This document shows positions 27,263 to 37,039 of a DNA stretch of 64,000 nt, in pieces (position 1 is the first letter of the stretch; each line of letters starts with the position of its first letter). The position numbers were made by a program, and so were the translations under genes. Source of the stretch: Aequorivita sublithincola DSM 14238 (GTDB taxonomy: Bacteria > Bacteroidota > Bacteroidia > Flavobacteriales > Flavobacteriaceae); assembly GCF_000265385.1 (NCBI RefSeq), contig NC_018013.1:1577001-1641000 (forward strand), read 5' to 3'. The notes beneath the pieces were generated by a model that saw only the letters and a program-made list of their open reading frames with translations, ran no database searches and was not told the DNA's origin.

Positions 27263-27425
27263 TAAATTGCTGATATAAGACTTAGGACGAAAGGACATAA
27301 GACATAAGACTTTAGCCAATATTCAAAATATATTATTGTCCTACGTCTTAATATCTTACCGCTTATGTCAATTTTTATATAAAGCAAATTTGTTCAATTA
27401 ACAATAATACCGAAAACTCCCAGCA
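27263..27425. other. Intergenic region with short tandem and inverted repeats
   Basis: GACATAAGACATAAGAC is a short direct repeat at about 27293-27311; part of it recurs inverted (TACGTCTTAATATCTTACC) downstream. No gene or clear terminator. Confidence 0.4.
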
Positions 27426-28649
27426 TTGAAGAATTTAATTTTAGCCGTACTTACTCTTACCCTGTTTACCACCGCTTGTGAAAATAAAAAAGAAGACATA
27501 ACTGATACCACAGCTATTGTTGAAGAACCAATAATCAATCAATACGGTTATGTTCTAAACGATTTCATTGTAGTGCGAGATACTATTCGCAAAGGCGATA
27601 CTTTCGGTGATATTCTTTATGCCAACGGTGTTCCTCAGGATAAAATCATGGAAGTTGCCACTAAATTTCGTGATAGTTTTGATGTTCGTAAAATTCGGGT
27701 TGGAAAGCCCTATGTTCTTCTAAATTCTAAAGATTCGCTTAATAAAACACAAGTTTTTATTTACGAAACAAATAATATTGACTACGCCGTTATTGATTTT
27801 AGAGATACCCTTTCAATTTATAATAGTCAGAAACCCGTTCGCTACGAAGATAGGGAAGCATCGGGTGTTATTACTAGTTCGCTTTCTGCAACTATGGAAG
27901 AGCAAAATCTAAGTCCTTATATGACGGACCAGTTAGCAAATATCTACGCTTGGACCATTAACTTCTTTAAAGTGCAGCCGGGAGATCGTTTCAAGGTAAT
28001 TTATACTGAAAAATTCATTGACGACACAATTCCAGGAGGATTGAAAGAAATAAAAGCCGCCTATTTTGAACATCGAGGCAAACCGCTTTATGCTTTTAAA
28101 TTTTCTTCAGATTCATTGGGCAAAATTTCTGGCTATTATGATGAAATGGCTAACAATTTGAAACGCGCTTTCTTAAAAGCTCCAGTACAATTCAGCAGAA
28201 TATCTTCCAGATATAATCTTAACAGACGTATAAAATATTACGGTTTCAAACTGCGCCCACACCGCGGGACAGACTTTGCTGCTCCTGTAGGAACGCCTAT
28301 TTTAGCGACAGCAGATGGTGTTGTAACAAAGTCTGAATACAGAGGAGGCAACGGGAACTACGTTAAAATACAACACAATGGCACTTACGAAACTCAATAT
28401 CTTCATATGAAAGCCAGAAACGTGAAAGTAGGAAGCCACGTGAGTCAAGGTGATGTAATTGGTTGGATAGGTATGACAGGAAACACAAGCGGCCCTCACG
28501 TTTGTTATCGCTTCTGGAAAAACGGAAAAGAAGTAGATCCATTCAGGGAAGACACCCCTTTTTCACAACCGCTTCCTAAAGAATTGCACGATCAATATTT
28601 TGCAAATCTGCTTCCTTTGAAGGAACAATTGGATTGCATTTCCTTTTAA
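27426..28649 (+). CDS. M23-family peptidoglycan peptidase lipoprotein with Cys in the HxH motif
   Basis: 407 aa with TTG start at 27426. The first residues give a lipoprotein signal with lipobox LFTTAC18; no later ATG would keep it. An OapA/LysM-like domain occupies about 50-130 (RKGDTFGDILYANGVPQDKI) and the LytM peptidase about 255-375. Zinc-site residues H279 and D283 (HRGTD) and H327 (YLHM) are present, but the usual HxH is HVC (H358, C360). It is predicted to cleave peptide crosslinks in peptidoglycan. Cys may replace His as a zinc ligand, or activity may be altered. Confidence 0.9.
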   Translation: MKNLILAVLTLTLFTTACENKKEDITDTTAIVEEPIINQYGYVLNDFIVVRDTIRKGDTFGDILYANGVPQDKIMEVATKFRDSFDVRKIRVGKPYVLLNSKDSLNKTQVFIYETNNIDYAVIDFRDTLSIYNSQKPVRYEDREASGVITSSLSATMEEQNLSPYMTDQLANIYAWTINFFKVQPGDRFKVIYTEKFIDDTIPGGLKEIKAAYFEHRGKPLYAFKFSSDSLGKISGYYDEMANNLKRAFLKAPVQFSRISSRYNLNRRIKYYGFKLRPHRGTDFAAPVGTPILATADGVVTKSEYRGGNGNYVKIQHNGTYETQYLHMKARNVKVGSHVSQGDVIGWIGMTGNTSGPHVCYRFWKNGKEVDPFREDTPFSQPLPKELHDQYFANLLPLKEQLDCISF

Positions 28650-28811
28650 TTTTTTTCTGCATTTTAAAATGTTAATAAACTTGTTATTAACTAACAATTG
28701 ATATTTCAGGCTTTTAGGCTTTTAATTTTATCTTTATTCCAACGTATTATTCTTAATTATTTCTTAATTATTTCTTAATCATTTTTGTTGGTTAGAACCT
28801 ATTTAAGATTG

Positions 28812-28819
28812 TATTTTTG
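28812..28819 (+). promoter_or_regulatory. Bacteroidetes promoter for the TonB receptor
   Basis: TATTTTTG matches TAnnTTTG, 30 nt before the ATG at 28850. A TTG at 28788-28790, 21 nt upstream, fits a -33 element. Confidence 0.6.
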
Positions 28820-28849
28820 CCGAAATTTTTAAACTTAAAATTTAAATTC

Positions 28850-31486
28850 ATGAAAAAACTTTTACTTCTTGTTTTTTTACTAGGCGGTTTTGCCGCTTTT
28901 TCACAAACAATCGTTACTGGAACGGTAGTCGATTCTGAATCCAATGACCCCTTGGCAGGCGCCAATGTTGTTGAAACTGGCACAACCAACGGTGCCATTA
29001 CCGATTTTGACGGAAACTTCACTTTGAAAACTTCTGCAAAAGCGGGTATGCTTACCATTTCATACATTGGATACGCAATTCAAAAGGTGCCTTTTAAAGT
29101 TACAGGCGCATCTTTAAACTTAGGAACAGTAAAAATTACTGTAGATGATGATGCACTTGAAGAAGTAGTTATTGTAGGAAGAGGAATTATAGATTTAGCA
29201 AAAGATCGCCAAACTCCTATTGCCGTTTCAACCATTACCTCTGCTGAAATTCAAGCGAAAGCTATTGGTAACGTAGAATTTCCAGAGGCTATAAAAAGTA
29301 CTCCAAGTGTTTACGTTGCAAACCAAGCTGGTGGTTTTGGAGATTCTGAAATGTTTTTACGTGGTTTTGACCAAACAAACACAGCTTTCCTTTTAAACGG
29401 ACAACCAATTAACGGAATGGAAGACGGAAGAATGTACTGGTCTAACTGGTCTGGTATGAGCGATGTTGCAAATGCTGTTCAAGTTCAACGTGGTTTGGGT
29501 TCTTCAAAATTAGCAATTTCATCTGTTGGTGGAACTGTAAACATTGTATCTCGCGCTGCTGGTAGAAAAGAAGGTGGTTTTGCACGTTTTATGACTGGTA
29601 ACGATAGCTACTTTAAAGGAACTATTAGTTATGACTCTGGTCTAAAAGGAAAATGGGCGTACAGCTTTTTGTTAGACCACTGGCAAGCACACAGAAAATA
29701 TTCTGATGGTACTGGTGGACAAGGTCAAAACTACTTTGTTGGGATTGGTTATATTCCTAATGATAAGCACTCTTTCAACTTCTTGTTGACTGGTGCCCCA
29801 CAATATCACGATCAAAACTTTACAAATTCACTTAAAACCTACGCAGAACGCGGAAAGCGTTTCAATGCAAACTCTGGTTTTTACAATGGTGAGCGTTTTA
29901 CACTTAGAAGAAACTACTACCACAAACCAGTCGTAAACCTAAACTGGGATTGGAATATTAGTGAAAAAACTAATCTATCTTCTGTATTGTACGCATCCTT
30001 TGGCCGCGGTGGTGGAACCGGGCCTGCTGGTAAATCAAGCAGCATCGCTACTGACGAAAATGGCGAAGTAGATTTCGACAAAATTGAAGAAAATAACATT
30101 GCTGGTGCCGAAAACGGAATTGGTAGTTTCGGGCAAGGTTCACTTGTTAGAAGAATGTCTGTAAACAACCATAACTGGTACGGTTTCCTTACAAATCTTG
30201 AAAGCAACGTAAGTGATAATTTTACTGTAAATGTTGGTCTTGACACTCGTTTCTACAAAGGAAGCCACTGGTATCAAATGAACAATCTTCTAGGTCTTCA
30301 AGGTTATGCAGATGGTCGTGGTTATGGAGATGCAAGAGATGATAGCTATGTTATTAGCGAAACTTTTGAAGCAAATCCTTGGGCTGCATTGTTCAGCTCT
30401 GCAGATGAAGCGCAACGTTTTAACTATGATTATTCTGAAAACATCAACTACATTGGTGGTTTTGGTCAAGCAGAATACAAAGTTGATAACTTCTCAGCTT
30501 TTGTACAAGGAGCTGTTTCAACCCAAAGCTACCAAAGAGAAGGTCGTGCAGAAGGCAAGGAAATAGAAGGCGTAAACGGTCTAGGCAAGTCTGAAAAGAT
30601 AAACAAAATGGGCTACAACGTAAAAGGTGGTATGGGCTATAGCTTTTTGGAAAACAGCACCATTTTCGCAAACGGAGGTTATTATTCAAGACAACCTTTC
30701 TTGGACAATATTTTTGACGATGTTAGAAACTCAAACTACATTCTTTCAGGAGATGACGAAATTGAAAACGAAGAAATCTTGGGTCTTGAAGTTGGTTACA
30801 GACTTCGCGCAGGTGCTTTTAGTTTAGATTTAAACGGTTATTACACTAGCTGGGGTAACAGATTCCTAGGTGGTAGTTTCATTAAAGGAGATCCAAATTC
30901 AACAAACCCAATTGAGCAAGTAGATCGTTTCCAAAGATTTACAAACATTACGCAACTTCACAAAGGATTTGAGTTTGAAGGGAAATACCGTTACTCTGGT
31001 GATTTTATGCTTAGAGCTTTTGGTAGCATCGGTAACTGGAAATATGATGGTTCAACACCTTTTCAGACTAGAGACAATGAAACAAATGTTGTATTAGAAG
31101 AAGGTAATATTGATCTTAGCGGTACCAAAGTTGGTAATGCGCCACAAACTTCTTTCGGTTTTGGTTTCAAATACAACATTGTTGGTGGTTTAAGCGTAGA
31201 TTCAGACTACAACGTGTACACAGATCTATATGGTTTTGTTGATGCTAAAGATGTAATTAAAGCTTCACAAAAAGGCGAAGTTTACCAAGCACAACGTTTG
31301 CCTGCTTATGGTGTACTAGATGCAGGAATCACTTACAAATTTGATTTTGGTGGTAATGACTTAACATTTAGAGCTAACTGCTATAACGCAACTAACGAAA
31401 TTTACCTAAGTCAAAAAAGTTCTCGTGGTGAGTTTTACTACGGAAACGGAAGAACTTGGAACGCAAGTATTCGTTACAATTTTTAA
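28850..31486 (+). CDS. TonB-dependent outer-membrane receptor with carboxypeptidase-like N-terminal domain
   Basis: 878 aa from the ATG at 28850. Signal peptide KKLLLLVFLLGGFAAFSQ; a CarboxypepD_reg-like domain (about 20-95, TGTVVDSESNDPLAGANV); plug domain with FLRGFDQTNTAFLLNGQPIN and QRGLGSSKLAISSVGGTVNI; and a 22-stranded-type barrel ending in WNASIRYNF. It takes up an unidentified substrate with TonB energy. No SusD partner is adjacent, which argues against glycan uptake; iron-chelate or other small ligands are possible. Confidence 0.93.
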   Translation: MKKLLLLVFLLGGFAAFSQTIVTGTVVDSESNDPLAGANVVETGTTNGAITDFDGNFTLKTSAKAGMLTISYIGYAIQKVPFKVTGASLNLGTVKITVDDDALEEVVIVGRGIIDLAKDRQTPIAVSTITSAEIQAKAIGNVEFPEAIKSTPSVYVANQAGGFGDSEMFLRGFDQTNTAFLLNGQPINGMEDGRMYWSNWSGMSDVANAVQVQRGLGSSKLAISSVGGTVNIVSRAAGRKEGGFARFMTGNDSYFKGTISYDSGLKGKWAYSFLLDHWQAHRKYSDGTGGQGQNYFVGIGYIPNDKHSFNFLLTGAPQYHDQNFTNSLKTYAERGKRFNANSGFYNGERFTLRRNYYHKPVVNLNWDWNISEKTNLSSVLYASFGRGGGTGPAGKSSSIATDENGEVDFDKIEENNIAGAENGIGSFGQGSLVRRMSVNNHNWYGFLTNLESNVSDNFTVNVGLDTRFYKGSHWYQMNNLLGLQGYADGRGYGDARDDSYVISETFEANPWAALFSSADEAQRFNYDYSENINYIGGFGQAEYKVDNFSAFVQGAVSTQSYQREGRAEGKEIEGVNGLGKSEKINKMGYNVKGGMGYSFLENSTIFANGGYYSRQPFLDNIFDDVRNSNYILSGDDEIENEEILGLEVGYRLRAGAFSLDLNGYYTSWGNRFLGGSFIKGDPNSTNPIEQVDRFQRFTNITQLHKGFEFEGKYRYSGDFMLRAFGSIGNWKYDGSTPFQTRDNETNVVLEEGNIDLSGTKVGNAPQTSFGFGFKYNIVGGLSVDSDYNVYTDLYGFVDAKDVIKASQKGEVYQAQRLPAYGVLDAGITYKFDFGGNDLTFRANCYNATNEIYLSQKSSRGEFYYGNGRTWNASIRYNF

Positions 31487-31508
31487 TAAACATTTTAAAC
31501 TGTTTAGA

Positions 31509-31540
31509 AAAATGCCTCAATCTTTTGGGGCATTTTTTTT
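31509..31540 (+). terminator. Intrinsic terminator after the TonB receptor
   Basis: Stem AAAATGCCTCAA / TTGGGGCATTTT followed by a T-run on the plus strand, about 22 nt past the stop. Confidence 0.85.
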
Positions 31541-31585
31541 ATATATTAATCTTATCTTTGGAATTCTTCAAAAAAACGAAAACCT

Positions 31586-32026
31586 ATGTACACAACCATT
31601 CAATTTATCCATTCTTATTGGGCTTATTTAGTACTTCTTATTGTTGTTTTAGCAACAATAAATGCACTGGCTGGCTTTTTCTCAAAGCGAGAATACAGCG
31701 CCAAAGATTTTAGAATTTCACTATTCGCACTTATTGTAACACACATTCAGTTATTGATTGGGCTAGTTTTATATTTTGTTTCGCCATTAGGTTTGCAGAA
31801 TATTACAACCAACGGAATGGGTGCAGTTATGAAGGATTCAGTTTCTAGACTTTACGCAGTAGAGCATCCTATGGTTATGATTTTAACCGTAGTTTTTATT
31901 ACCATCGGCTATTCAAAACACAAAAAGAAATTGCTTTCAAGCAAGAAATTCAAAACCTTGGCAATATTTTATACCATTGCTTTGGTATTAATGCTAAGCA
32001 GAATTCCTTGGAGTCAGTGGTTTTAA
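31586..32026 (+). CDS. Small membrane protein (cytochrome b-like, unknown)
   Basis: 146 aa with four hydrophobic segments (about 8-28, 45-65, 90-110, 125-142). Conserved-looking histidines lie in the first (FIHSYWAYL), second (IVTHIQLLIGL) and third (AVEHPMVMI) helices, a pattern that could ligate heme; homologues are often labelled cytochrome B without evidence. The mid loop GLQNITTNGMGAVMKDSVSR is unusual for a cytochrome b. It has its own unit between two terminators. Confidence 0.7.
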   Translation: MYTTIQFIHSYWAYLVLLIVVLATINALAGFFSKREYSAKDFRISLFALIVTHIQLLIGLVLYFVSPLGLQNITTNGMGAVMKDSVSRLYAVEHPMVMILTVVFITIGYSKHKKKLLSSKKFKTLAIFYTIALVLMLSRIPWSQWF

Positions 32027-32073
32027 AATGAAGTAAAAAAAACGTGAATAATATTTTCACAGAATAATCAATG

Positions 32074-32106
32074 TAGGCGCACGATTTTTCGGGCGCCTAT
32101 TGTTTT
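32074..32106. terminator. Bidirectional terminator between convergent genes
   Basis: Stem TAGGCGC / GCGCCTA around a loop, followed by TTGTTTTT on the plus strand. It separates the convergent genes at 31586-32026 and 32115-32867. Confidence 0.7.
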
Positions 32107-32114
32107 TAAAAATA

Positions 32115-32867
32115 TCACGAAGTTTTTTCTTTTTCAGCGTGTAATTGTTTGTGTGAGATAACAATCAAAATACCAATCAAGACGATTGAAATTATAGAAG
32201 CGTTCAATGTGCCAAGATCCAAACCGCCATTTGCAATGGGCTTAGTCAAAAAATCGCCAAAGGTTGCTCCAAACGGTCGCGTAAATATAAAGGCAATCCA
32301 AAATAGTAAGATTCTATTTATTTTGGTGAAATAATGAAGCAAGACCACAATCAAGATAATACTTGCCGTAACTAATGCACCGTTTAAATAAGTTAAGCCT
32401 ACAACGTCACTGAGATAATCTCCGAAAGCAGTTCCCAAACTGTTCGAGAACAAAATAGCAATCCAGTAGAAAATTTCTTTGTTTCTCTCAATAATTGGGA
32501 ACACACTCAGACTTTTAAATTTTTTGTGCCAAAGAAGAAGTGTGAAAAGCAAACACGCAAAAAGAATAATACTCCCAACGGTATAGCCTAAATGCAAACT
32601 ACGATCCATAAAATCTGAAATCTCCGTTCCCAAAGTTGTTGTCGCTATAATAACCAACCAATAAAAAACTGGAATATATCTTTTTGAAAAAAGCTGAATC
32701 AGCAATACAATTAAAAAGAATACGGCGGTTATGGCAATACCTACCATATAGCCCAAATTGAGTGTCATTGCTAAAAAATCGCCCAAGGTTTCGCCTAGCG
32801 TGGTTGCAATAATCTTCATTAACCAGAAGAGTAGGGTTATCTCTGCTACTTTATTTAAATTTTTCAT
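32115..32867 (-). CDS. COG4705-like integral membrane protein with four internal repeats
   Basis: 250 aa, about eight transmembrane helices. A unit of two helices is repeated four times: FWLMKIIATTLGETLGDFL, YWLVIIATTTLGTEISDFM, YWIAILFSNSLGTAFGDYL and FWIAFIFTRPFGATFGDFL, each followed by a second helix starting LGY or a variant. The conserved (G/S)D(F/Y) and T/S residues sit at the same place in every unit, suggesting a pseudo-fourfold pore or binding site. COG4705 proteins are uncharacterised membrane-anchored proteins. Confidence 0.8.
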   Translation of the reverse strand: MKNLNKVAEITLLFWLMKIIATTLGETLGDFLAMTLNLGYMVGIAITAVFFLIVLLIQLFSKRYIPVFYWLVIIATTTLGTEISDFMDRSLHLGYTVGSIILFACLLFTLLLWHKKFKSLSVFPIIERNKEIFYWIAILFSNSLGTAFGDYLSDVVGLTYLNGALVTASIILIVVLLHYFTKINRILLFWIAFIFTRPFGATFGDFLTKPIANGGLDLGTLNASIISIVLIGILIVISHKQLHAEKEKTS

Positions 32868-32943
32868 GTTGTTATTTTAATACTAAGCTATTGGTTTGAA
32901 GCAGAATTCTTATTGTCGTTTTAATAAGGAATAGCTTTATAAC

Positions 32944-32973
32944 AAAAAACCCGCAAAAAAAATTCACGGGTTG
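32944..32973 (-). terminator. Intrinsic terminator of the EEP nuclease gene
   Basis: Stem AACCCG / CGGGTT; on the minus strand it is followed by TTTTTTG. It lies 59 nt past the stop of the nuclease at 33032. Confidence 0.65.
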
Positions 32974-33031
32974 ATCATTATTTAGGCCTGCGCGTGATGA
33001 ATCGCGTGCGAACGTAATTTTTTGGCACTCT

Positions 33032-34090
33032 TTATTTATCCCCAATCTTCTCTTTTATCAAATAAATAAAAACAGGAAAGTGGTCACTATAACCGCCAGT
33101 ATAACCATTGGCAAAGCTTCTAAAAGGATAGCCTTTATATCTACCGCGTGGATTTGCCAGATAACTTTTATTGTAAATACCCGCTTTGTATAAACGATAG
33201 GATGAATAATCTTTTTTAGCCAGTTCGGTGGAAACAATAATTTGGTCAAAAAGATTCCAGGCATCACGATAGGCGAGTGTGCCCATTCCTTTTTTGTGCA
33301 TATCTTCCATTGGGTTGTAGAGTTCTTTGATCTTCATGTCTTCTCTTACACTTTTCGTTTTCAAGACATCTTTTATGCTTGGGCTTGTGGGATCGTCATT
33401 CATATCGCCCATAGTCATTATTTTGGCATAAGGATCTTCGCTGAATAGTGAATCCATTATATGTTTGTTAAGTTCCGCAGCCTTTATTCTTTTTGGACGG
33501 CTTCGTTCTTCGCCACCGCTTCGTGAAGGCCAGTGATTCACTATAACACTAATTTTTTCGCCATCTAGCATACCGCTCACCAAAAGCTGATCTCTTGTAA
33601 ACACACGTTTGCTGCGGTTTTGGTCATCAAAAATCAACAATGGATATGCTTTATAATTTGAAGGTGTAAAAAGTTTTTTCTTATAAAGAAGCGCCACATC
33701 AATACCACGGCGGTCTGGACTGTCAAAATGAATAATGCCGTAATCTTTGTTTACTAAAGACTCTTGGTTCAGCAAATCTTCCAGAACACGGAGGTTTTCA
33801 ATTTCACTTACACCTATTAAAGCAGGAGAAGTGCCAGTTACATCTGCTCCAATTTCAGAAATAACCTTGGCCATATTTGCTAATTTAGATTCATAAATTT
33901 CCTTGGTCCAATGGTCTTTTCCTTCTGGGGTACGATCGTCATCAAAAATTAGCGGATCGTCTTCATAATCAAATAGGTTTTCAACGTTATAAAACGCCAC
34001 GGTGATTATTTTATACTGTTTCTCATTCTGTCCAAATGAGACTGTACTGAAAAGCAAATAAACACCGAGGAAGCAAAAAGAAATTTTCAT
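33032..34090 (-). CDS. Secreted endonuclease/exonuclease/phosphatase (EEP) family protein
   Basis: 352 aa from the ATG at 34090; a TTG 9 nt upstream is a weaker start. Signal peptide ISFCFLGVYLLFSTVSFGQ. Catalytic EEP motifs in order: FYNVENLFD (N), IGVSEIEN (E), NHWPSRSGG (H), MGDMNDDP (D, N) and SDHFPVF (D, H). It should hydrolyse phosphodiesters outside the cytoplasm, on DNA, RNA or phospholipid-like substrates. It is divergent from a TonB receptor and a DUF5689 gene at 34238-38443, a grouping consistent with extracellular nucleic-acid or phosphate scavenging. Confidence 0.92.
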   Translation of the reverse strand: MKISFCFLGVYLLFSTVSFGQNEKQYKIITVAFYNVENLFDYEDDPLIFDDDRTPEGKDHWTKEIYESKLANMAKVISEIGADVTGTSPALIGVSEIENLRVLEDLLNQESLVNKDYGIIHFDSPDRRGIDVALLYKKKLFTPSNYKAYPLLIFDDQNRSKRVFTRDQLLVSGMLDGEKISVIVNHWPSRSGGEERSRPKRIKAAELNKHIMDSLFSEDPYAKIMTMGDMNDDPTSPSIKDVLKTKSVREDMKIKELYNPMEDMHKKGMGTLAYRDAWNLFDQIIVSTELAKKDYSSYRLYKAGIYNKSYLANPRGRYKGYPFRSFANGYTGGYSDHFPVFIYLIKEKIGDK

Positions 34091-34183
34091 TTGTATCAAA
34101 TTTATTTATTAAAGAGCGCTAAAAAATTTTAAGTTATAATTAACATTAGCAATTTCAAAAGTAGCCAATTCATTTAAAAAATG

Positions 34184-34191
34184 TAGTTTTG
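34184..34191 (+). promoter_or_regulatory. Bacteroidetes -7 promoter element for the TonB/DUF5689 operon
   Basis: TAGTTTTG matches TAnnTTTG 46 nt upstream of the ATG at 34238, in the divergent intergenic region with the EEP gene. Confidence 0.5.
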
Positions 34192-34237
34192 CACCGCATT
34201 TTAAAACAAAAATTTATACTTAACTCTATTGATTTTA

Positions 34238-37009
34238 ATGAACAAATTATTTTTTACAATTTGCACAGTGTTTTTGGTAAGCTTTTCAGCCCTTGCTCAA
34301 AATCCTGTAATAATGGGAAAGGTACTCGATGCCAACTCCAGTGAACCCATTCCGGATGTTACAGTTAGCATTCAGAATAGTATTTTCAGCACTGTTACCG
34401 ATGCCAAAGGAGCATTTTCCTTTTCGCAGCAAACCCTTCCGCAGGGCGAACAGGTTTTGAAAATTTCAAAAGCAGGTTTTTCTGACTTGCAGATTTCAGT
34501 AAACATTCAGAATGATGCTCCGGTTATTATGAAGCCTATTCTGTTGAATTTAAACCTTTTAGAAGCTGAAGCCCAAATTGGTGTTATCAGTCTTTCTGAT
34601 GATCAATTGGATGAAGATGATGGAACATCCTACAACGTATCTGGATTACTGCAAGCTTCCAAAGATGTATTTTTGAGCGCAGCTTCTTATGATTTTAGTG
34701 CAACATTTTTTAGACCAAGAGGCTACGATTCCGAAGACGGAAAAGTACTTATAAACGGTCTTGAAATGAATAAACTTTACAATGGAAGACCGCAATGGTC
34801 TAACTGGGGCGGGCTAAATGACGCACAGCGCAACCAGATGTTCTCAATGGGTATTTCGGCCAACGAATATACTTTTGGTCATTTGGCAGGAACAACAAAC
34901 ATTATTATGCGTGCTTCAGAATATCGCGAAGGTGGCCGGATTTCCTACGCATCCAGTAACCGTAGTTACCGCGGCCGTGTAATGGGTTCTTATAACAGCG
35001 GATTGCTTCCAAGTGGTTGGGCATATTCATTTTTGGTATCCCGACGTTTTGGAAATGAAGGCTATAACGATGCTAGTTTGTACGATGCAAACTCCTTTTT
35101 TGCTTCCGTAGAAAAGAAATTGAACGAAGATCACAGTATTAACTTTACCACTTTTTATACTCCAAACCGCAGAGGTAAATCTTCGGCAAATACCCAAGAG
35201 GTTTACGATCTTAAAGGAACGAGATACAATAGTTACTGGGGAAATCAAGAAGGTGATATGCGCAACTCGCGTATAAAAGAAGTAGAAGAGCCTGTTGTTA
35301 TGCTGAACCATTTTTGGAACATTTCAGAAAAAACACAGCTAAATACCAACGTTGGGTATCAATTCGGGAAAACCGGAAACAGCCGTTTAGGGTATGACAA
35401 TGCTCCAAACCCAGACCCAAGTTACTATCAAAAATTGCCAAGCTTCTTTTTAGCAGATCCTACCGGTCCTGATTATGGAGGTGCGTATCAGGCATATTCA
35501 CAATTTGTGAACGACGGTCAAATAAACTGGCAAGATATTTACGAAACCAACGTTTTTTACGGTGGTACTTCTCGTTATTATTTATATGAAGACAGAAACG
35601 ACGACAAGCAGCTTTCCGCAAACACTATATTAACTTCTCAGTTAACAGATAATATCGCGCTAAATGCCTCTTTGAACTATCGCAACTTAAACTCCAACAA
35701 TTTTGCGAATATGATTGATCTTTTGGGTGGAAATGGATATTTGGACGTTGATTCTTTCAACACTGGTGATGCTGCCCAAAACGATTTGAACAACCCAAAC
35801 CGCATAGTTCGGGAGGATGAAACATTTAAATATAACTATGAAATAGACGCTTCAGATTACAGTGGTTTTCTACAAGGGCAGTTTTCATATTCATCAGTAG
35901 ATTTCTATCTTGCTGGAAAAGTAGGGAGAACTTCATACCAACGTAATGGTTTGTACAAAAACGGATCTTTCGCAGAGGGTAATGATTCATTCGGAAAAAG
36001 TGAAAAATTAGACTTTACAACTTACGGAGCAAAAGCGGGAGCTACCTACAAAATTTCTGGAAAACACGCTTTTGAAGTAAACACTGCTTATTTCACAGAT
36101 GCCCCTACGGTACGTAACTCTTTTTCAAACTCACGCCAGACCAATGCTACTGTTATTGGTTTAACGGAAGAAAAAAACATCAATGTAGATGGAAGTTACA
36201 TTTTCCGATCGTCTTTTGTTAAAGCGCGTTTAACGGGTTACTATACTTTAATGCAAGACGCTTCTGAAGTGTCTTTCTATTATGCCGATGGTATTTCTGT
36301 TCCAGGAAGATCTGCATCAACCGCTTTTGTTCAAGAAGTGCTTACAGATGTTGATAAAAAGAATATAGGAGCCGAATTGGGAATAGAAGCCCAAGTAACC
36401 ACGACAATTAAGTTGAAAGGTGCTGCTGCCTATGGCCAAAATACGTATGACAATAATCCAGACCTATATTTAGCATCAGATGATTTTACGGATGTGCCAG
36501 GCGGAGTTGTAAACTACGGGAAATCTTATTTAAAGGATTATAAAGTTGCCGGAGGCCCACAACAAGCCTACCAATTAGGCTTTGAATACCGCGATCCAGC
36601 TTTCTGGTTCTTTGGTGCATCTGCCAATTATTTTAACAATGCCTATATAGATATTTCGCCATTAACGCGTACTGAAAATTTCTATCTAGATAACGACGGA
36701 ATTCCTTTTAACGATTACGACCCAGCCAAAGCAAGAGAATTGTTAAAGCAGGAAAAATTTGACGACTACATGTTGGTAAACGTTGTAGGAGGAAAGTCTT
36801 GGAAAATAAAGGATTATTACTTTGGTTTTTTTGCAACCATAAGCAACGTCTTAGATAAAGAATATAAAACAGGTGGTTTTGAACAAGGAAGAAATGCAAA
36901 CTTTAGAACCCTTTCTGAAGATGCCGCAAATGATACACCCGTTTTTGGTTCCAAATACTGGTATGGCTATGGAGCTACCTATTATTTAAACGTTTACGTT
37001 CGATTTTAA
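34238..37009 (+). CDS. TonB-dependent outer-membrane receptor, paired with a DUF5689 protein
   Basis: 923 aa from the ATG at 34238 (a TTG at 34229 is less likely). Signal peptide KLFFTICTVFLVSFSALAQ; carboxypeptidase-regulatory-like domain (about 20-110, VIMGKVLDANSSEPIPDVTV); plug with FFRPRGYDSEDGKVLINGLE and GHLAGTTNIIMRA; then a long barrel ending YYLNVYVRF. It is 30 nt upstream of the DUF5689 gene, which likely provides the surface substrate-binding partner. Divergent to an EEP nuclease. Confidence 0.93.
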   Translation: MNKLFFTICTVFLVSFSALAQNPVIMGKVLDANSSEPIPDVTVSIQNSIFSTVTDAKGAFSFSQQTLPQGEQVLKISKAGFSDLQISVNIQNDAPVIMKPILLNLNLLEAEAQIGVISLSDDQLDEDDGTSYNVSGLLQASKDVFLSAASYDFSATFFRPRGYDSEDGKVLINGLEMNKLYNGRPQWSNWGGLNDAQRNQMFSMGISANEYTFGHLAGTTNIIMRASEYREGGRISYASSNRSYRGRVMGSYNSGLLPSGWAYSFLVSRRFGNEGYNDASLYDANSFFASVEKKLNEDHSINFTTFYTPNRRGKSSANTQEVYDLKGTRYNSYWGNQEGDMRNSRIKEVEEPVVMLNHFWNISEKTQLNTNVGYQFGKTGNSRLGYDNAPNPDPSYYQKLPSFFLADPTGPDYGGAYQAYSQFVNDGQINWQDIYETNVFYGGTSRYYLYEDRNDDKQLSANTILTSQLTDNIALNASLNYRNLNSNNFANMIDLLGGNGYLDVDSFNTGDAAQNDLNNPNRIVREDETFKYNYEIDASDYSGFLQGQFSYSSVDFYLAGKVGRTSYQRNGLYKNGSFAEGNDSFGKSEKLDFTTYGAKAGATYKISGKHAFEVNTAYFTDAPTVRNSFSNSRQTNATVIGLTEEKNINVDGSYIFRSSFVKARLTGYYTLMQDASEVSFYYADGISVPGRSASTAFVQEVLTDVDKKNIGAELGIEAQVTTTIKLKGAAAYGQNTYDNNPDLYLASDDFTDVPGGVVNYGKSYLKDYKVAGGPQQAYQLGFEYRDPAFWFFGASANYFNNAYIDISPLTRTENFYLDNDGIPFNDYDPAKARELLKQEKFDDYMLVNVVGGKSWKIKDYYFGFFATISNVLDKEYKTGGFEQGRNANFRTLSEDAANDTPVFGSKYWYGYGATYYLNVYVRF

Positions 37010-37039
37010 TTAAAATAAAAGCATTAAATTTATATACAG

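Noticed and set aside
27285..27320. Possible tandem-repeat promoter or small RNA
   Set aside because: Short GACATAAGACATAAGAC repeat only, with no hairpin plus T-run or promoter pair.
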